Part shown: piece by piece, positions 40,406-52,326 of the stretch
Position numbering within the stretch: the first letter of the stretch is position 1
How the letters are laid out: each line of letters begins with the position of its first letter
Assembly (NCBI GenBank): GCA_025765615.1
Contig: JAIVFJ010000171.1
Location: 1-64,000 of the forward strand
DNA from: Zopfochytrium polystomum
Taxonomy: Eukaryota; Chytridiomycota; Chytridiomycetes; Chytridiales; Chytridiaceae
Length of the DNA: 64,000 nucleotides
Reading direction: 5' to 3'
Position numbers and translations under genes: made by a program
Notes under the pieces: generated by a model
Told to the model about the DNA's origin: nothing
Database searches by the model: none
Seen by the model: only the letters and a program-made list of their open reading frames with translations

Positions 40406-43233
40406 TCAGGTTCCGCTCGAGCTTGGGCCGCCCACGAGCAATGTTCCAACGCGCTTTTTCAGCGTCGCCAGAGGGTCAACGTCCTTCGGTTCTTCGAGCC
40501 TGACCACGGCGCCGCTATTTGTTTGAACGAGAGTGCACCAATCGGGGTATATTTCGGCGAGGAGGCGAATGTGGTCGCAAGCTTCGACTGCGGTGTCAAA
40601 TAGAGAGGGATTAGCGGTGTCCCTGCAAAGCAGTCAGGAGTGAAATTGATTACTCACGATGAGACAGCGGCGTCGAGACCGCCGTTTGAATGTAATCGCC
40701 GACGTCTTGCAGTGGCAGCACACTTTTTTTCCTCGATGAGAAGAGGCTGCGCGAAAAAAGCAGAAAAGTTGACAGGTAAGTTTTTGTGCCAATTTTTTTT
40801 GCATTAAAATGGTAGGCCGTATATAATGCACATGTACCATGTGAGTCCAAGACCAACTTGATATATTCGACTGAGCATAGCGCGCCGCTTGATTGTTGCT
40901 GCGTCGTAGCGAGGCTTGTACATTTGCGACTCAGCTGCCGCCTTTTCCTTGTCTCGGATCTGGCATAAACAAATATATTCGGTCAACGCAGTTTATCATG
41001 GATGGCTTGCGGCGAACGCTACCCTCTGCAGTATGGCTGCGGCACGCGAAAGCGGCTTCTCAAGTGGCGGCGCATCGGGCTTTGTGGGATCTTGCTTCGA
41101 GGATGTCGAATCTGAATTAATGTTGGCTGTCTTAGCATCGGCCGCGATCGTCGGCCCCTCAGCGGCGACTGATATGGTGGGGTTTTCTGCGTTTTCGTTG
41201 CAATCCACGTTCTTCGAATCCGACGCGACCGAAAATTTAGGCGGCACGTCTTTCGCCTTGTTTGTGAAAGGTGCGACTGGTCCGCGGGGTATCTTTCGGC
41301 GAGGGATGTCTGGGACCGTCGCCAAATCAAAATCGGGGTGCCATTTGGCCAAGATGCAGTCGCTATTGTCCTTGTGCAGGATCCCACGCGATAGCAAAAA
41401 GGCCTGCCGATGGAGGTCAGCTTCGGTCGAGAATGTTGACAAAATGGCAGGAATCCAGCAAAGCAAACCTTGTGTGCGGCCTTCACCCTCGCCACCAGTC
41501 GTCTCCGAAACTCTTCCCTCCTTCTGACAAGCTGCATCCCCCACGGCCGAAAAACTAGCGTCCCGGACGGCAGCGCTGAATCTACCAGCGTTCTGGCTCC
41601 TCCATCGTTGTCCGCTTTACTATCGTCGCTGCTGCCCTCCTCTCCCTCGCTCGCACCACGACCCCCCCTCGTGATCCACAACCTCGACGCAAACCGACTC
41701 GACCCACGACCTCTCCCTGTCCAAAGCCCTGCACCCGACAAATCGATACGCGTCCGGAAGCACCTCTGCAATCTGTTCCAGGTGGCGCCACTCGAACGCG
41801 CGGGCGGTCGCGACCTCGACGGCGGGCTGGATGCGGTGGAAGGTGGCGGGCTGGTCGCGGGCGGCGAGGAAGGAGATGGTCGCTTCGAGGGCTGTGAAGT
41901 GGGCGTCCAGGAGCTCGTAGGAGGCAGGTAGGGGGAGGGTGACGCCGTCGATGGGGAGCGGGCGGTGGGGTTGAGTTGGAGCGGGTGTTGGCGGTGCGAG
42001 GGGTCGAGGGGAGCGGAATTCTGTTCGTGTTGGGACGGCTTTTGATCGCGGCTGACTGGAAAGAGTTGAGTGAGAAAGCCGCGTCGACAGCAACAGAAAA
42101 AGACGCTTACGGCGAGATCTCGGTCAAGAGTTCCTTCAAGTGTGCGTCCACGTTCTTCAGATTCACATCATCAAAGAGTCTCTTGCGGAGCGCCAGCGGT
42201 GTTACAGAGGGGTCGATCGACTTCGTTTTGACTGGGGTGGACGTTGCTGGCACAGGTCGTTTCGGCTGTTCATGTTCGACGGGTTCTTGCAATACTAGAC
42301 TGCACGAAGTTTTCAGTATTGTGGTTTACTGGAAAACCTCGTTTCGAACGTAATTGTTACCTTGCTTCATGCGAGGCCGTTATTATGGCCTCACCCTGAT
42401 CGCTGAGTTGTTTGCCTTTCGAATGAGTCTTCGGTGTGAGAAGCAAAGGGATCTGGGTTAACTAGGCACCATGTCAGCAAAATCGGACAGATGATTTCGG
42501 ACGATCACGTCCTCACCGATCCGTCCAGCCTCAGTCGCTTCTCCGGTCTCGCCACGCCCGTTTCGCCGTCTCCACTGGCAAGCGCTTTCTTGGCGGTGGA
42601 TGACTTCCCTGGCTTCCTCGGCGACACGGATTTGGGTCGCTTAAGACCTCGAGGGGTGGAAGGTTTGACGGCGGTTTGGGCTGCCGCGTTCAGAGAGGCG
42701 ACTACTGCCGGCGACGGAAACAGGGATCGCTGGGGCGGCCGCCGCGTTGTCGCGTCTGCGCTTCGAGTCTTGGAGTTCAGTGTGTCGTTGGTGGGAGGTT
42801 CCTGGGTGGTGGTGGCGGTGGTGGCGGTCGTGGTTGCAGCCTTGCTCTTGGGAAGAGCGCCAACTCCGGTTCCAGCCTTGCAGAGCAGTACTGCGCGAGA
42901 CGCGTCGAGAAACTTAGTGATTGGCGGCTGCTGCAGCGCCGGCTCCTGCTGCGAATGCTTCGTCGTCGCCGTCGTCGCCGTCGTCTTTCTTGTCTGCGAG
43001 CGGGTGCGGGAGCGTGTGGCCGCAACAGGGGCCGCCCGAGGCGCCGCCAACGCGGCGGTGGAAGCACCACCCATCCCGCTGTATGATTTTTTTCTTTGAA
43101 CTTTTTTTCTTTTTTTGCATGTTTGTTTGTTTCCTTTGGACGTTGTCGCTGTGGCCGCTTGCGGGCCGGCGGGGCAGTTCGTCGGGCAGTCATAGTTCGG
43201 ATTTGGCAAAAAAAAGCCGCCGTACTCATCCAA
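40406..43233 (-). CDS. CDT1: DNA replication licensing factor Cdt1 (eight exons)
   Basis: Exons 43233-42517, 42452-42361, 42299-42111, 42055-41469, 41403-41023, 40959-40838, 40746-40658 and 40587-40406. The disordered Thr/Ala-rich N-terminus has a PCNA-box-like QPPITKFLDA; next come STPVKTKSIDPSVTPL and KRLFDDVNL. The central Cdt1 fold reads LPASYELLDAHFTALEATIS, FHRIQPAVEVATARAFEW, HLEQIAEVLPDAYRF, then EEFRRRLVARVKAAHK, AKWHPDFDLATVPDIP. The C-terminal MCM-binding region ends in EACDHIRLLAEIYPDWCTLV. Cdt1 loads MCM2-7 at origins with ORC and Cdc6. Summed exons are 2359 nt, one base over a whole frame: a C7 run at 41662-41668 (exon 4) would need to be C6. This is either a sequencing error or a frameshift. 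The predicted length is about 785 aa. Confidence 0.8.
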
Positions 43234-43625
43234 ACTCTTCGTGTTTGCGGCATGGCAGAGAAGGGGCGCTCGCTCCGCGTAAAGCTACCCCCGTGGCCCG
43301 GCGCGAAAAGGAAAAAAGAAAGTGAACAAGAAAGATACAGATCCCTCAAACCTCCCAACCTCAACGAAAAAAAATGAACAACAGAATGCGGCAACTTCAA
43401 AAGATCGAGAAGCGGATTATCAATAAAATAAAGGCCAACAACGATTGAAAGGAAAAGGACAACAAGCAAGTAGGCAGCGGCGAAGCAACGTGCAGGCAAT
43501 AGATTCCCAAGTGCTGGCAGACTTTCAGGCGCGAGACATGAAACACGGTCTCAAAAGCTTGTGAGGAAATTCAAAGGCAATGGATATCAAGAAAGTGGCA
43601 AATGTGACGGATCAAGTCTGTCGGT
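43234..43625. other. Intergenic, 3' of hsp70 and 5' of cdt1
   Basis: 392 bp between two same-strand genes; T/A-rich near 43090-43380. It must hold the hsp70 3' end and the cdt1 promoter, but no specific motif is clear. Confidence 0.4.
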
Positions 43626-45848
43626 TTACTTCTTGTCCGCGTCCTTGAATTCTGCGTCGGTCGCGTTCGAAGATGACGAAGCCTCTGAAGAGGACGACGA
43701 CGACGACGACTCGTTCTGCTTCTTCTTGTACACCATCTCAAAGAGCTTCAGCGAGTCGCGCTGAAGGTCGTCGTACTTCTCCTTAATCTCCTCGGGGGTG
43801 ATGTCGTCGGCGCCCTTGCCGATGAAAGCCCGCAGGTCCGCGATTTTGGACTTGAGCTTGTCGGCCTCGGTCGCTTCCAGCTGGTCCTTGAACTCGTCCA
43901 TGGCCTTCTCCGTCTCGTGGGCAATGCTCTCGGCCTTGTTCGACTCTTCGATCACGTCCTTGCGCTTCTTGTCCGCTTCGGCGTGCGACTCGGCCTCAGC
44001 AACCATCTTTTCGATTTCGGCGTCAGAGAGACCAGACGAGGCGGCGAGAGTGATGGACTGGTCCTTGTTCGTGGCCTTGTCCTTGGCGGACACGTTCACA
44101 ATGCCGTCGGCGTCAATATCGAAAGCGACCTCGATTTGGGGGACGCCACGCGGGGCGGGCGGGATGCCGACGAGGTTGAACTGACCAAGGAGCTTGTTGT
44201 CGCGGACGAGAGGACGCTCTCCCTGGAACACCTTGATTTCGACCTGGGTCTGACCGTCGGCAGCGGTCGAGAAGACTTGCGCCTTCTTGGTGGGGATGGT
44301 GGTGTTGCGCGGGATCAGTGGGGTGAAGACGCCGCCGAGGGTTTCAATGCCGAGCGAAAGAGGGGTGACGTCCAAAAGAAGGATAGACGTGACTTCTCCA
44401 GAAAGCACCCCACCCTGGATGGCAGCGCCAATCGCCACAGCTTCGTCTGGGTTGACTGCTTTGGAGGGCTCCTTTCCAAAGATGCTCTTGACCATCTCCT
44501 GAACCTTGGGGACACGCGACATTCCACCAACAAGGATGACTTCGTTGATCTCCGAGGTGGAAACACCGGCGTCCTTGATGGCCTTCTTGCAGGGCTCGAT
44601 GGTGCGGTCCATGAGCTCCTTGGTAAGCTGTTCGAACTGGGCGCGCGTCATCTTCATCGAAATGTGCTTGGGACCGTCCTGGTCAGCCGTAATGTAGGGG
44701 AGGTTGATGTCGGTTGAGACGGTTGACGAAAGCTCGATCTTGGCCTTCTCGGCGGCCTCACGGATCCGCTGCAAAGCCATGTTGTCCTTCTGGAGGTCGA
44801 GGCTGTTTTCCTTCTTGAACTGCGCGACAATGTGGTTGACGAGCGCGTTGTCAAAGTCCTCGCCACCAAGGTGAGTGTCACCGTTGGTGGACTTGACCTC
44901 GAAGACACCCTTCTGAATCTCGAGAATCGAGATATCGAACGTTCCACCTCCAAGATCGTACACGGCAACAACGCGGTCGCCAGACTTGTCCAAACCGTAC
45001 GCGAGTGCGGCTGCAGTCGGTTCGTTGATGACTCGAAGTACGTTCAGACCAGAGATTTGGCCTGCATCCTTGGTGGCCTGACGTTGCGCATCGTTGAAGT
45101 AGGCTGGGACGGTGATGACGGCGTTGTTAACAGGCTTTCCGAGGAAGGCTTCGGCAGTCTCCTTCATCTTCATTAAGACGAAGCCACCGATCTGCGACGG
45201 CGAGTACTTCTTCCCACGGGCCTCGACCCACGCGTCGCCGTTGCTGTGCTTCACGATCTTGTATGGGACGATTTTCTGATCGCGGGTGACGATGGGGTCG
45301 TCAAAGCGGCGACCAATCAGGCGTTTGATGGCGAAGAGCGTGTTTTCGGGGTTGACGACGGCCTGCCGCTTAGCTGGGGTTCCGACGATCAACTCGTTGT
45401 CCTTTGAAAACGCGACCACCGACGGCGTTGTCCGACCACCCTCTGAGTTTTCAATGACGCGCGGAGTCTTTCCGTCCATAACTGTGGTTGGGCAGGGAAG
45501 ATGAGTAGAAAGGATAGCGCGTCAGACGGGGAGGCGTGGGTCGAAAAAGAGGTAATCTTCGGCACCACCTACCAGCAACACAAGAGTTTGTTGTTCCCAA
45601 GTCGATACCGATGATCTGGCCCTGGACCTTGTCGCTGCGAGTGGGAAAAAAGGACGGCACAGGTAAGCGGGCAGCTCACACGACAGGAGGATCGGATGGA
45701 CGATGGATGGGGCAAGTCACCTCGAGAAACGAGCGAAGCCGAGGCTGCCGGCCATGGACGACGGCCGCGCGACCATTTGGGGACGGAAAGCGGATGACGC
45801 CGAAGCGCGGGCGAGCATGGACCGCGCCGACCGAGACGATGCGTACAT
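43626..45848 (-). CDS. SSC1: Mitochondrial Hsp70 (681 aa, three exons)
   Basis: Exons 45848-45721, 45634-45573 and 45481-43626 join in frame. The Arg/Ser/Ala-rich N-terminus ([20 protein letters not shown]) is a mitochondrial presequence. The nucleotide-binding domain shows [12 protein letters not shown] split by intron 2, [32 protein letters not shown] and [12 protein letters not shown]; the substrate-binding domain has [17 protein letters not shown], followed by the helical lid and a Ser/Asp-rich tail. It is the matrix chaperone that drives protein import (with Tim44 and the J/GrpE partners) and folding. An alternative upstream in-frame ATG at 45914 would lengthen the presequence. The frame is complete with no damage. 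Confidence 0.95.
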
Positions 45849-47179
45849 TCTAGCGTGGGTGAGAGGATAAAGAGCGTGAGAGCGTGAGTAAGTGGGTGCG
45901 TAAGTTGCGGTCATCCTGGGCCAAATGAGAAGGAGGAAGTAGTCGTCGTCGCACCTGAGTGTGTGTGTGGGTGTGTCTGGTTGCTGCCTCTTTTTTTATT
46001 TCTTCTCGTTTTAGATTGATTGCATTTTGGCTTTTGTGTATTTATGTTCCTCGGTTCGATTCTGTTCCTTCTTACTCTTTCCTTTCTTTCTTTCTTTCAT
46101 GTTTTTTTTTTTTTTCGCTTTCTTATTCACTTTGTTTCTTCCTTCGCTTTCACCGAGTCGCTCGCAATTCCGCTGGTGTAATAAGGGCGTCGCGAAAATG
46201 CATGTGGTGCTTTCAATTCCGCATATATCAACCACACACGGTCTTCAAGTAACAACCCTGTTCTTCTTCATAAGAGCTTTGTTGTGTGTGCCATTGGCCC
46301 CCCCCGCATTCTCTGCGAAACGAAAACCTCAAAAGCTGAGTTCGCTGAAACCAGAGTCTACGTAGAGTGAATGGGAAGAACACGAAGAAGTTGAAAGCGC
46401 AAAAAAAGCGAACAGCAGAACGTGTAAAACAGATTCTGGGTGTCTGACCCCGAGCTTGGAGGAGCTTCGTGCCAGCCCGCGCCCAAAGAGGAAGAGGAGC
46501 CTCCTCCTGACACAGGGTCGAAGCAAATCGGAAAGCCCTGCCGCTGGCCGTGCGCTATCTGGAGGCGCTGGTGATTTGCAGTTGATAAAAACGCCCCCAA
46601 CTGTCGTGCAAGAGCGTGGGAGGAAGGGTTGAAGTCGTGCTCCACAATTTAAATGCACGGCAGCGGCATCGGGAAGCATTCCAGTTGAGCGAGCAGCGGG
46701 AGTCAAGAAGCGCGCTGGAGGGATCCAGTGTGGTGGGGAAGAGTGGAGGGAAACGGCCGCCGCTCGCCTGGCAGGCTGTGCGCAGCGCGGCCAAGCGCAG
46801 CATCTCAAGCTAGTGGCACTTAAAGGGCGATTCAAGCAGCAGCAAGTATTTTCAGAGGGAGGAGCCATACGTCCAAGTAGTCGTCGAACTCGAGAAGTCG
46901 ACTGGGAAAGGCAACCCAGCTCTGCAGAGAAGAATGGAGATCTATGAAGCGGGGCAGAGCGGAGCTACAGGTTTGGTTCAGAAAGCTGCTTCGAAAATAC
47001 TTCGGACGTTGTGGATATGAGCTTGTCCGGACCTCGTTGCCCAGTCTTCAGTTTCCGACGCTTGCACTTCAAATCCTGTGTTGGGTGAGCAGTGCTTGAC
47101 TGAGTTACTTATGTTTTTCATCCCTCTCAAACAAAACTTTGCACTCTTCCTCAATGCTATCGGTGTAAAGCAGCAGCAC
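45849..47179. other. Gap: hsp70 promoter side, then weak ankyrin-like traces
   Basis: Pyrimidine-rich DNA at 45980-46160. At 46700-46800 the reading SSVVGKSGGKRPPLAWQAV vaguely recalls an LQWW unit. Overlapping minus-strand ORFs (46329-46868) have no clear identity. Confidence 0.3.
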
Positions 47180-48430
47180 CGCAAGCAGCTTCGCGGGTGG
47201 CGGCGTCGGCGGCGGCGTGCCGCCTGCAAGTCCTCGTCAAGATCATCAAAGCAACGGTGGACGAGGTCGCCACGCAGGACTGGCGCGCAGCGGCGCCTTG
47301 CAGAATTGAGTGGTGCCTCTCTCTTATCGTGCGCGTGCGGCTCGTCTGCGGGGCGTGGCGGGCTGCGGTCGAGTCCGACGCCGTGGCCATGTTCGTGTCC
47401 GGCGACTGCTGCCCGCTCGGGGAGGAAGTCGTGGTCTCCAACGTCGGCGGCGTAGACAGCGATGCCAACAGCAGCAGCAACGGCGGAGCAAAAGACCTAC
47501 CCGATTTGTCGGAACAACCGCGAAAGTACGTGGCAGGCTTTCGTAAAAGAGGTCGTTAAGGTGGGCGCCCCCGTCGATCCTCGAACGATTGGGAGCACGA
47601 AGATGACTCGCCGAGGCGGATTTGCCGAGAACCCGGCGTGCGGCATTGTGTGCCCAACGGCGACGTACGACTGAAACACAGCCGTGAATGCGCCCCGCCC
47701 GGAGGGTGGTTTGACCAACTCGTCGACTTTACATTGATTTCGTGGTTCCGCGCCGAGATGGGCGTGGCTCTCTTGGATGACAATTTTGGGGGATACTGAG
47801 CGGACTGTGGGGCATCTGTCCCCGTCATGTTTTTCAACCAGTGCGCTTTCATTTTGGACAAGCTCCGAAAACAGAGGAGGCAGATGCAACTTCCTTAGAC
47901 GCCGTCGGACTGTTGAACAGAGCCACATTTCGATCTCGCTACCGCGAACGCGTACTTGCCCTCATTTCGACTTTGTATCGAACGCGTGCAAGACCTGCAG
48001 GGCTGCAAACAAAGGAACTTGACCCACCGTGACTGGCCCGTCCCAAAAGCACGCTACGGCTGCGTCGATTTGTGAGGGCAGCTATTTCTTCTGTGTGTAC
48101 CTCTTCGATTGGGGGTCTATGCTTTCATTGGGGCAGCAAAAATGCGGAATACTACGGGGATGCGGATGACCGCTTCCAGCAGCACGGCGGGCGGTGGATG
48201 GTGGACACGCTGCGGGGGCGGTTCGAGGGATTGCGCTTCCGAGGGCTTTACTACGACGACGACGACGACGACGACAACAACGCGCGCCGGCCGCCGCCGC
48301 CGCCGCCGCCGCCGACGGCGCTCTATTACGTGGATAGCGTGTGCCCGTCTTTGAGAATTTCCCGTACCACGCGTACGTCAGGCGGTCCGGGCGGTTGCTG
48401 GTGCTCTATTCGTGGGCAGTGGGTGTGTGG
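47180..48430 (+). pseudogene. Broken paralogue of the F-box gene at 10.2-11.6 kb
   Basis: Landmarks of the 442-codon gene recur in order but in several frames: IVRVRLVCGAWRAAVESDAV (for LRLRLVCRRWRDAIQSDQV), CAPPGGWFDQLVDFTLISWF then RAEMGVALLDD, a stop, VMFFNQCAFILDKLRK, a Cys pair (CKTCRAANKG), GGRWMVDTLRGRF and FPYHAYVRRSGRLLVLYSW. A CGACGACGA and CCGCCGCCG stretch near 48260-48315 is expanded. At least four frame changes or stops separate the pieces. It cannot encode a full protein. Confidence 0.7.
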
Positions 48431-48525
48431 GGCGTGTGGTGTGCGTGCAACAGAGACAAGTCATGGCAGGCGGAAAAAACCCCGTCTTATCTGATAAAAG
48501 GAAAAAAAAAAAAAAAAAAAAGGCA

Positions 48526-48544
48526 GACCCACAGACAGACAGAC
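48526..48544 (+). repeat. (GACA)n tract abutting the ureG start codon
   Basis: CAGACCCACAGACAGACAGAC directly precedes ATG and follows a run of 20 or so A residues (48490-48520). It would lie in the 5' UTR. Confidence 0.75.
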
Positions 48545-50488
48545 ATGGCAAGCAGTGGTGGCGGCAGCAAGAAGGGCGGCGACAGCAACAAGAACGTGGA
48601 CTTCAAGCTACACTGGCCCTCGTACGGAGGCGGAGGCGGCGGCGGCGGCGGCGGCGGTCCGCCTGCGGGGTACCACTCGCACGACGGTGAGCTAGTAGTA
48701 GTGAAGAGCGAGGGAGGCGAGCGTGTAGAAGATGGATGGATGGATGGATGGATGGACACGGACGGAGGGACGCCTTCCGCAGGCTGACCCCGTGCCCCCG
48801 TCCCCTCCATGAAACCTCCATCGTCCTCATGTCATGTGCCACACACACACATACACACTCACACTCACACTCACACTCACACAAAGGGCGCAACTTCCAC
48901 TCATCTCACGGTCCGGGTGGCGCGCCGCCTCTGCACTCCCACGACGGTACGCACGCTTCGTTCCACTTCTTTCTCCGATGATGCATCGCGTGCCCGACGC
49001 ACGCGTGTGCGCGTTCTCTCTTTGCTGACATCCATTCGCGATCCCAGGCCACAACTTTCATTCGAGCCATGGCGGCCCCGAGCCCAGCAACGACCCCGTC
49101 GACCCCTTGTTGGGGTTTTCGAGCGTTGCCGAGCTCCAAAAGGCAATTCAGATGATGGCGACAATGCAGCAAAGACAGCAGCAACAGCAGGCATCGCCTC
49201 AGCAGGCGCCAAAGGAACCCGCAACAGCTTCGGCAACGTCCTCTCCGACGCCTGCGTCTGGTACCGCCACCCCAGGACTCTCAAAGTCAGCAAAGAAACG
49301 CGCGTCCAAGTCCAGATTGAAGGCTGCTCAGGCCGCCCCGGCCGACTCTGGAGATGCGCACGACCACGCGGGGCCTGCGCACGGCCACACCCACGACGGC
49401 ATACATTTTCACGGGTCCCACGATGCGGATCCGGGCGCTGAACATCCCGATGAGGAGGCGGTGTTGGAGCACAACGGCCACGGTGGCCATGACCACGGCG
49501 GAATGCACGGCGGTCATGGGCATGACCACGAGATTTTGGACGGGCCTGGTTTGTACAAGGAGCGCGAGGTCCCTCTGTACCAGCAGAGAAACTGGAAAGA
49601 AAGGGCGTTCACGGTCGGTATCGGAGGGTACGTGTTTGATGTTCTTTCAATCCTCCTCATTTTGCACTTGTCATCCACTGACACCCGACAATCGCCTTAA
49701 AAGGCCAGTCGGCTCTGGCAAGACCGCTCTGATGTTGGCCCTTTGCAAAGCTCTCCATCCCAAGTACAACATTGCGGCCGTGACCAACGACATCTTTACA
49801 AAAGAAGATGCCGAGTTTCTCATCCGTCACGACGCCCTGCCGAAAGGCCGGATTCGAGCTGTCGAAACTGGTGGATGCCCGCACGCTGCCATTCGCGAAG
49901 ATGTCTCGGCCAACCTCGGCGCTCTGGAAACATTACAAGAGCAGTTCGGTTGCGAACTGCTGCTCATTGAGAGTGGGGGCGACAATCTCGCAGGTAGCTC
50001 AAAATTTTGAATATATTCAATGTGCCAGTACTAACTCCGCATCACATTCGGAATCACTCGCAGCAAACTACTCCCGAGAGCTTGCAGACCACATCATCTA
50101 CGTGATTGACGTCTCGGGCGGGGACAAAATCCCCCGGAAAGGCGGTCCCGGCATCACCCAATCCGACCTTCTCGTCATCAACAAGACGGATTTGGCCGAA
50201 CTCGTCGGCGCAGACTTGAAGGTCATGGAGCGAGACTCGGCCAAAATGCGCGACATTGGACCGACACTTTTCGCCCAAGTGAAGCACGGGGTCGGTGTGG
50301 ATGCGATCGTCGACGAGATTTTGAAGGCATATCGCGCCAGCGGGGCGGCACCGCCGGCGCCGAAGGCGGCAGCGAAGGCAGCGCCATCAGTTCCAAAGTC
50401 TGAGCCTCAGGCTGCTCCTGCCTCTGCTCCGGCAGGTGCAGGCGTGGGAGCCAGCAACGGTGAGAAGAAGAAAAAGAAGAAGAAGTGA
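48545..50488 (+). CDS. ureG: Urease accessory GTPase UreG with His-rich N-terminal extension (498 aa)
   Basis: Exons 48545-48686, 48887-48946, 49048-49627, 49704-49993 and 50064-50488 join to 1497 nt. The C-terminal half is UreG: P-loop GPVGSGKT (about 261-268), [27 protein letters not shown] (Cys-Pro-His metal site near 318-320), [29 protein letters not shown] and VINKTDLA. UreG loads nickel into urease with UreF/UreH by GTP hydrolysis. The N-terminal 250 residues are His/Gly-rich (HSHDG(R/H)NFHSSHG twice, [33 protein letters not shown]), like the nickel-storing extensions of plant and some bacterial UreG proteins. Exon 2 (60 nt) carries one copy of the duplicated module. The C-terminal tail is Ala/Pro-rich and ends in a Lys run. 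A (GACA)n tract (48526-48544) touches the ATG. Confidence 0.92.
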
Positions 50489-50770
50489 AATTGTCGAATG
50501 AGGAGGGGGGTCAGACCGGATCGTAACGATGAGGCAGCCTTTTCGTTGTCAGTAAATGATGCATTGATGGAGTGTATTTGTGGAAGTTGAATCATGTAGG
50601 GTGGACGATGTAGACACGGTGAGCGCTACAGACAGCGTGTCATATCCAGCGTTTTAGCGTGGTGGCAGGTCCGTGCTCCTGGGGGTGGGCGAAGCAGCTT
50701 TTGAACAAGGAGAGAACGGGAAAAAAACGAGGGAGAAATCCGCTTGACTCGCTCGACCCATCAATTCGCC

Positions 50771-52063
50771 ATGCTCCGGCTCGCCCGATCCCCTGCCCTC
50801 AACGGTACGTGACGATTTGGCTCGTCTCGCCCTCTTGTCGTCTCGACCTCTTGTCGTCTCGATCGCCTTGGTGTCTTGCAGATCGAGCGCCGCATCTTTT
50901 TGCTTCCGTGTGCAGATAGATCAGGGGAAGCGGATGGACGCGATGTTTGCAAGGTCGCGATCCGCGATCTGGTCCTCAATATCGGCGATCGCTCCCGTCG
51001 AGTCTCTTTCTAACGTCTACTGCCAGCTCCCCGCGCTTTCATCCAGCGCAGCCCGTCCGCTGTCCTGCGGTAAGCACATTTATTCCTCCTCCATGGACTT
51101 GCTTCTTACACGGCCTTCAGGCCAGCCTCGGCCCTGATCCAGGATCGCCACTACGCGACCGGTAAATCTCGCCACTCTCAACTGACCCCGCCCCGCAAGA
51201 TCGATAGTACTAACCGGGGGTGTTTGCAACTCTATAGAACGCAAGCCCGCCGCTGAAACCGCCGCCGCCCTCGTCAACGCGTTCCCTGGCGACAACCTCG
51301 CGGCCAAGGCCTCGTCCGTGCTCCTCTTCTCGTCGATCGGAGCGTGGCTGATTTCAAAGGAAATCTACATTGTGGACGGAGAGTTCTTTGAGGCCATCGG
51401 CCTGTTTGGCGCTTACTACATCTGGTACTCGGCCGGAAAGGAGGGCGCCGTCGAGTGGTTCAACGAGAGGCAGGGCGTACGTATCGTCGGATGACTTGCG
51501 TTTCGATTTATTCGTTTTCCTCCTTGCAGACCATTCGCCGCGTCTTGAACGAGGCCCGTGAGCAGCACAAGGCTGTCGTCCAGGAGCGCATCGCGCACAT
51601 TGCAAAGCTCGAGGACGTTGTCGGCGTCACCAAGGGCCTCTTCGAGATTTCGAAGGTAAATAAGTACCGTACGTGCTCGCCAAACAGAACCGCATTCTTA
51701 AGCTTTGCTCCCCAAACAATATTTGCAGGAAATCGCAAAACTCGAGGCGCAAACCTACGAGCTGAAGCAAAAGGTCTCGTTCGCCAACGAAATCAAGTCG
51801 GTCCTTGACTCGTGGGTGCGCCACGAGGCCAACGTTCGGGAGCGCCAGCAAAAGAGCATGGCGGAGGCCATCATCGCAAAGGTCAAGGCCGACCTCGCGA
51901 ACCCCAAGACGGTTGAGTATTTTTGTGGCTTTGGTCTATTGTGCGCAGCGTGGGGTTTTTTACTTACTGGGATGGTTTCGTTTTTCTCTCGCATCCGCAG
52001 CAAAACGACATTCTGGGCCAGACCCTTGTTGACATTGAGAAGCTTGCGGCTACCGCAAAGTAA
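50771..52063 (+). CDS. ATP4: ATP synthase subunit b, mitochondrial (242 aa, seven exons)
   Basis: Exons 50771-50804, 51027-51069, 51121-51161, 51238-51476, 51530-51655, 51729-51911 and 52001-52063 (729 nt). A basic presequence starts MLRLARSPALNAPRAFIQRS. Two membrane segments follow: ASSVLLFSSIGAWLISKEIY and FEAIGLFGAYYIWYSAGKEG. Then comes the long amphipathic stalk helix (REQHKAVVQERIAHIAKLED, LEAQTYELKQKVSF). Subunit b is the peripheral stator linking Fo to F1. The first exon is only 34 nt and intron 1 is 222 nt, so single-exon searches miss the N-terminus. The gene is complete. Confidence 0.9.
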
Positions 52064-52326
52064 TGGCTTTCTGAATTGTTCAAATACAATATTTGCCACC
52101 CCGATGGTACCCGCTCGTGTTCACGCTTTGCTCAGCTTGAGCGCGATTGCTTTCTCTCTACACCACTTTTCGTCTCCGGGGCCCTTTCCAGAGATAGTGA
52201 AAGGCATAGCACTCGAGTGTGTCAATTCATAGTGCGACATAATATATTCTCAGTCTACAATAAAAAGGCGAATGAAACATTCGGCGAGACCGCTTGGCGT
52301 TCGTTGTCACGATTTCCTCCATCCAT

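Noticed and set aside
48809..49441. Arg/Pro-rich plus-strand ORF
   Set aside because: It is a shadow frame of the ureG exons and introns.
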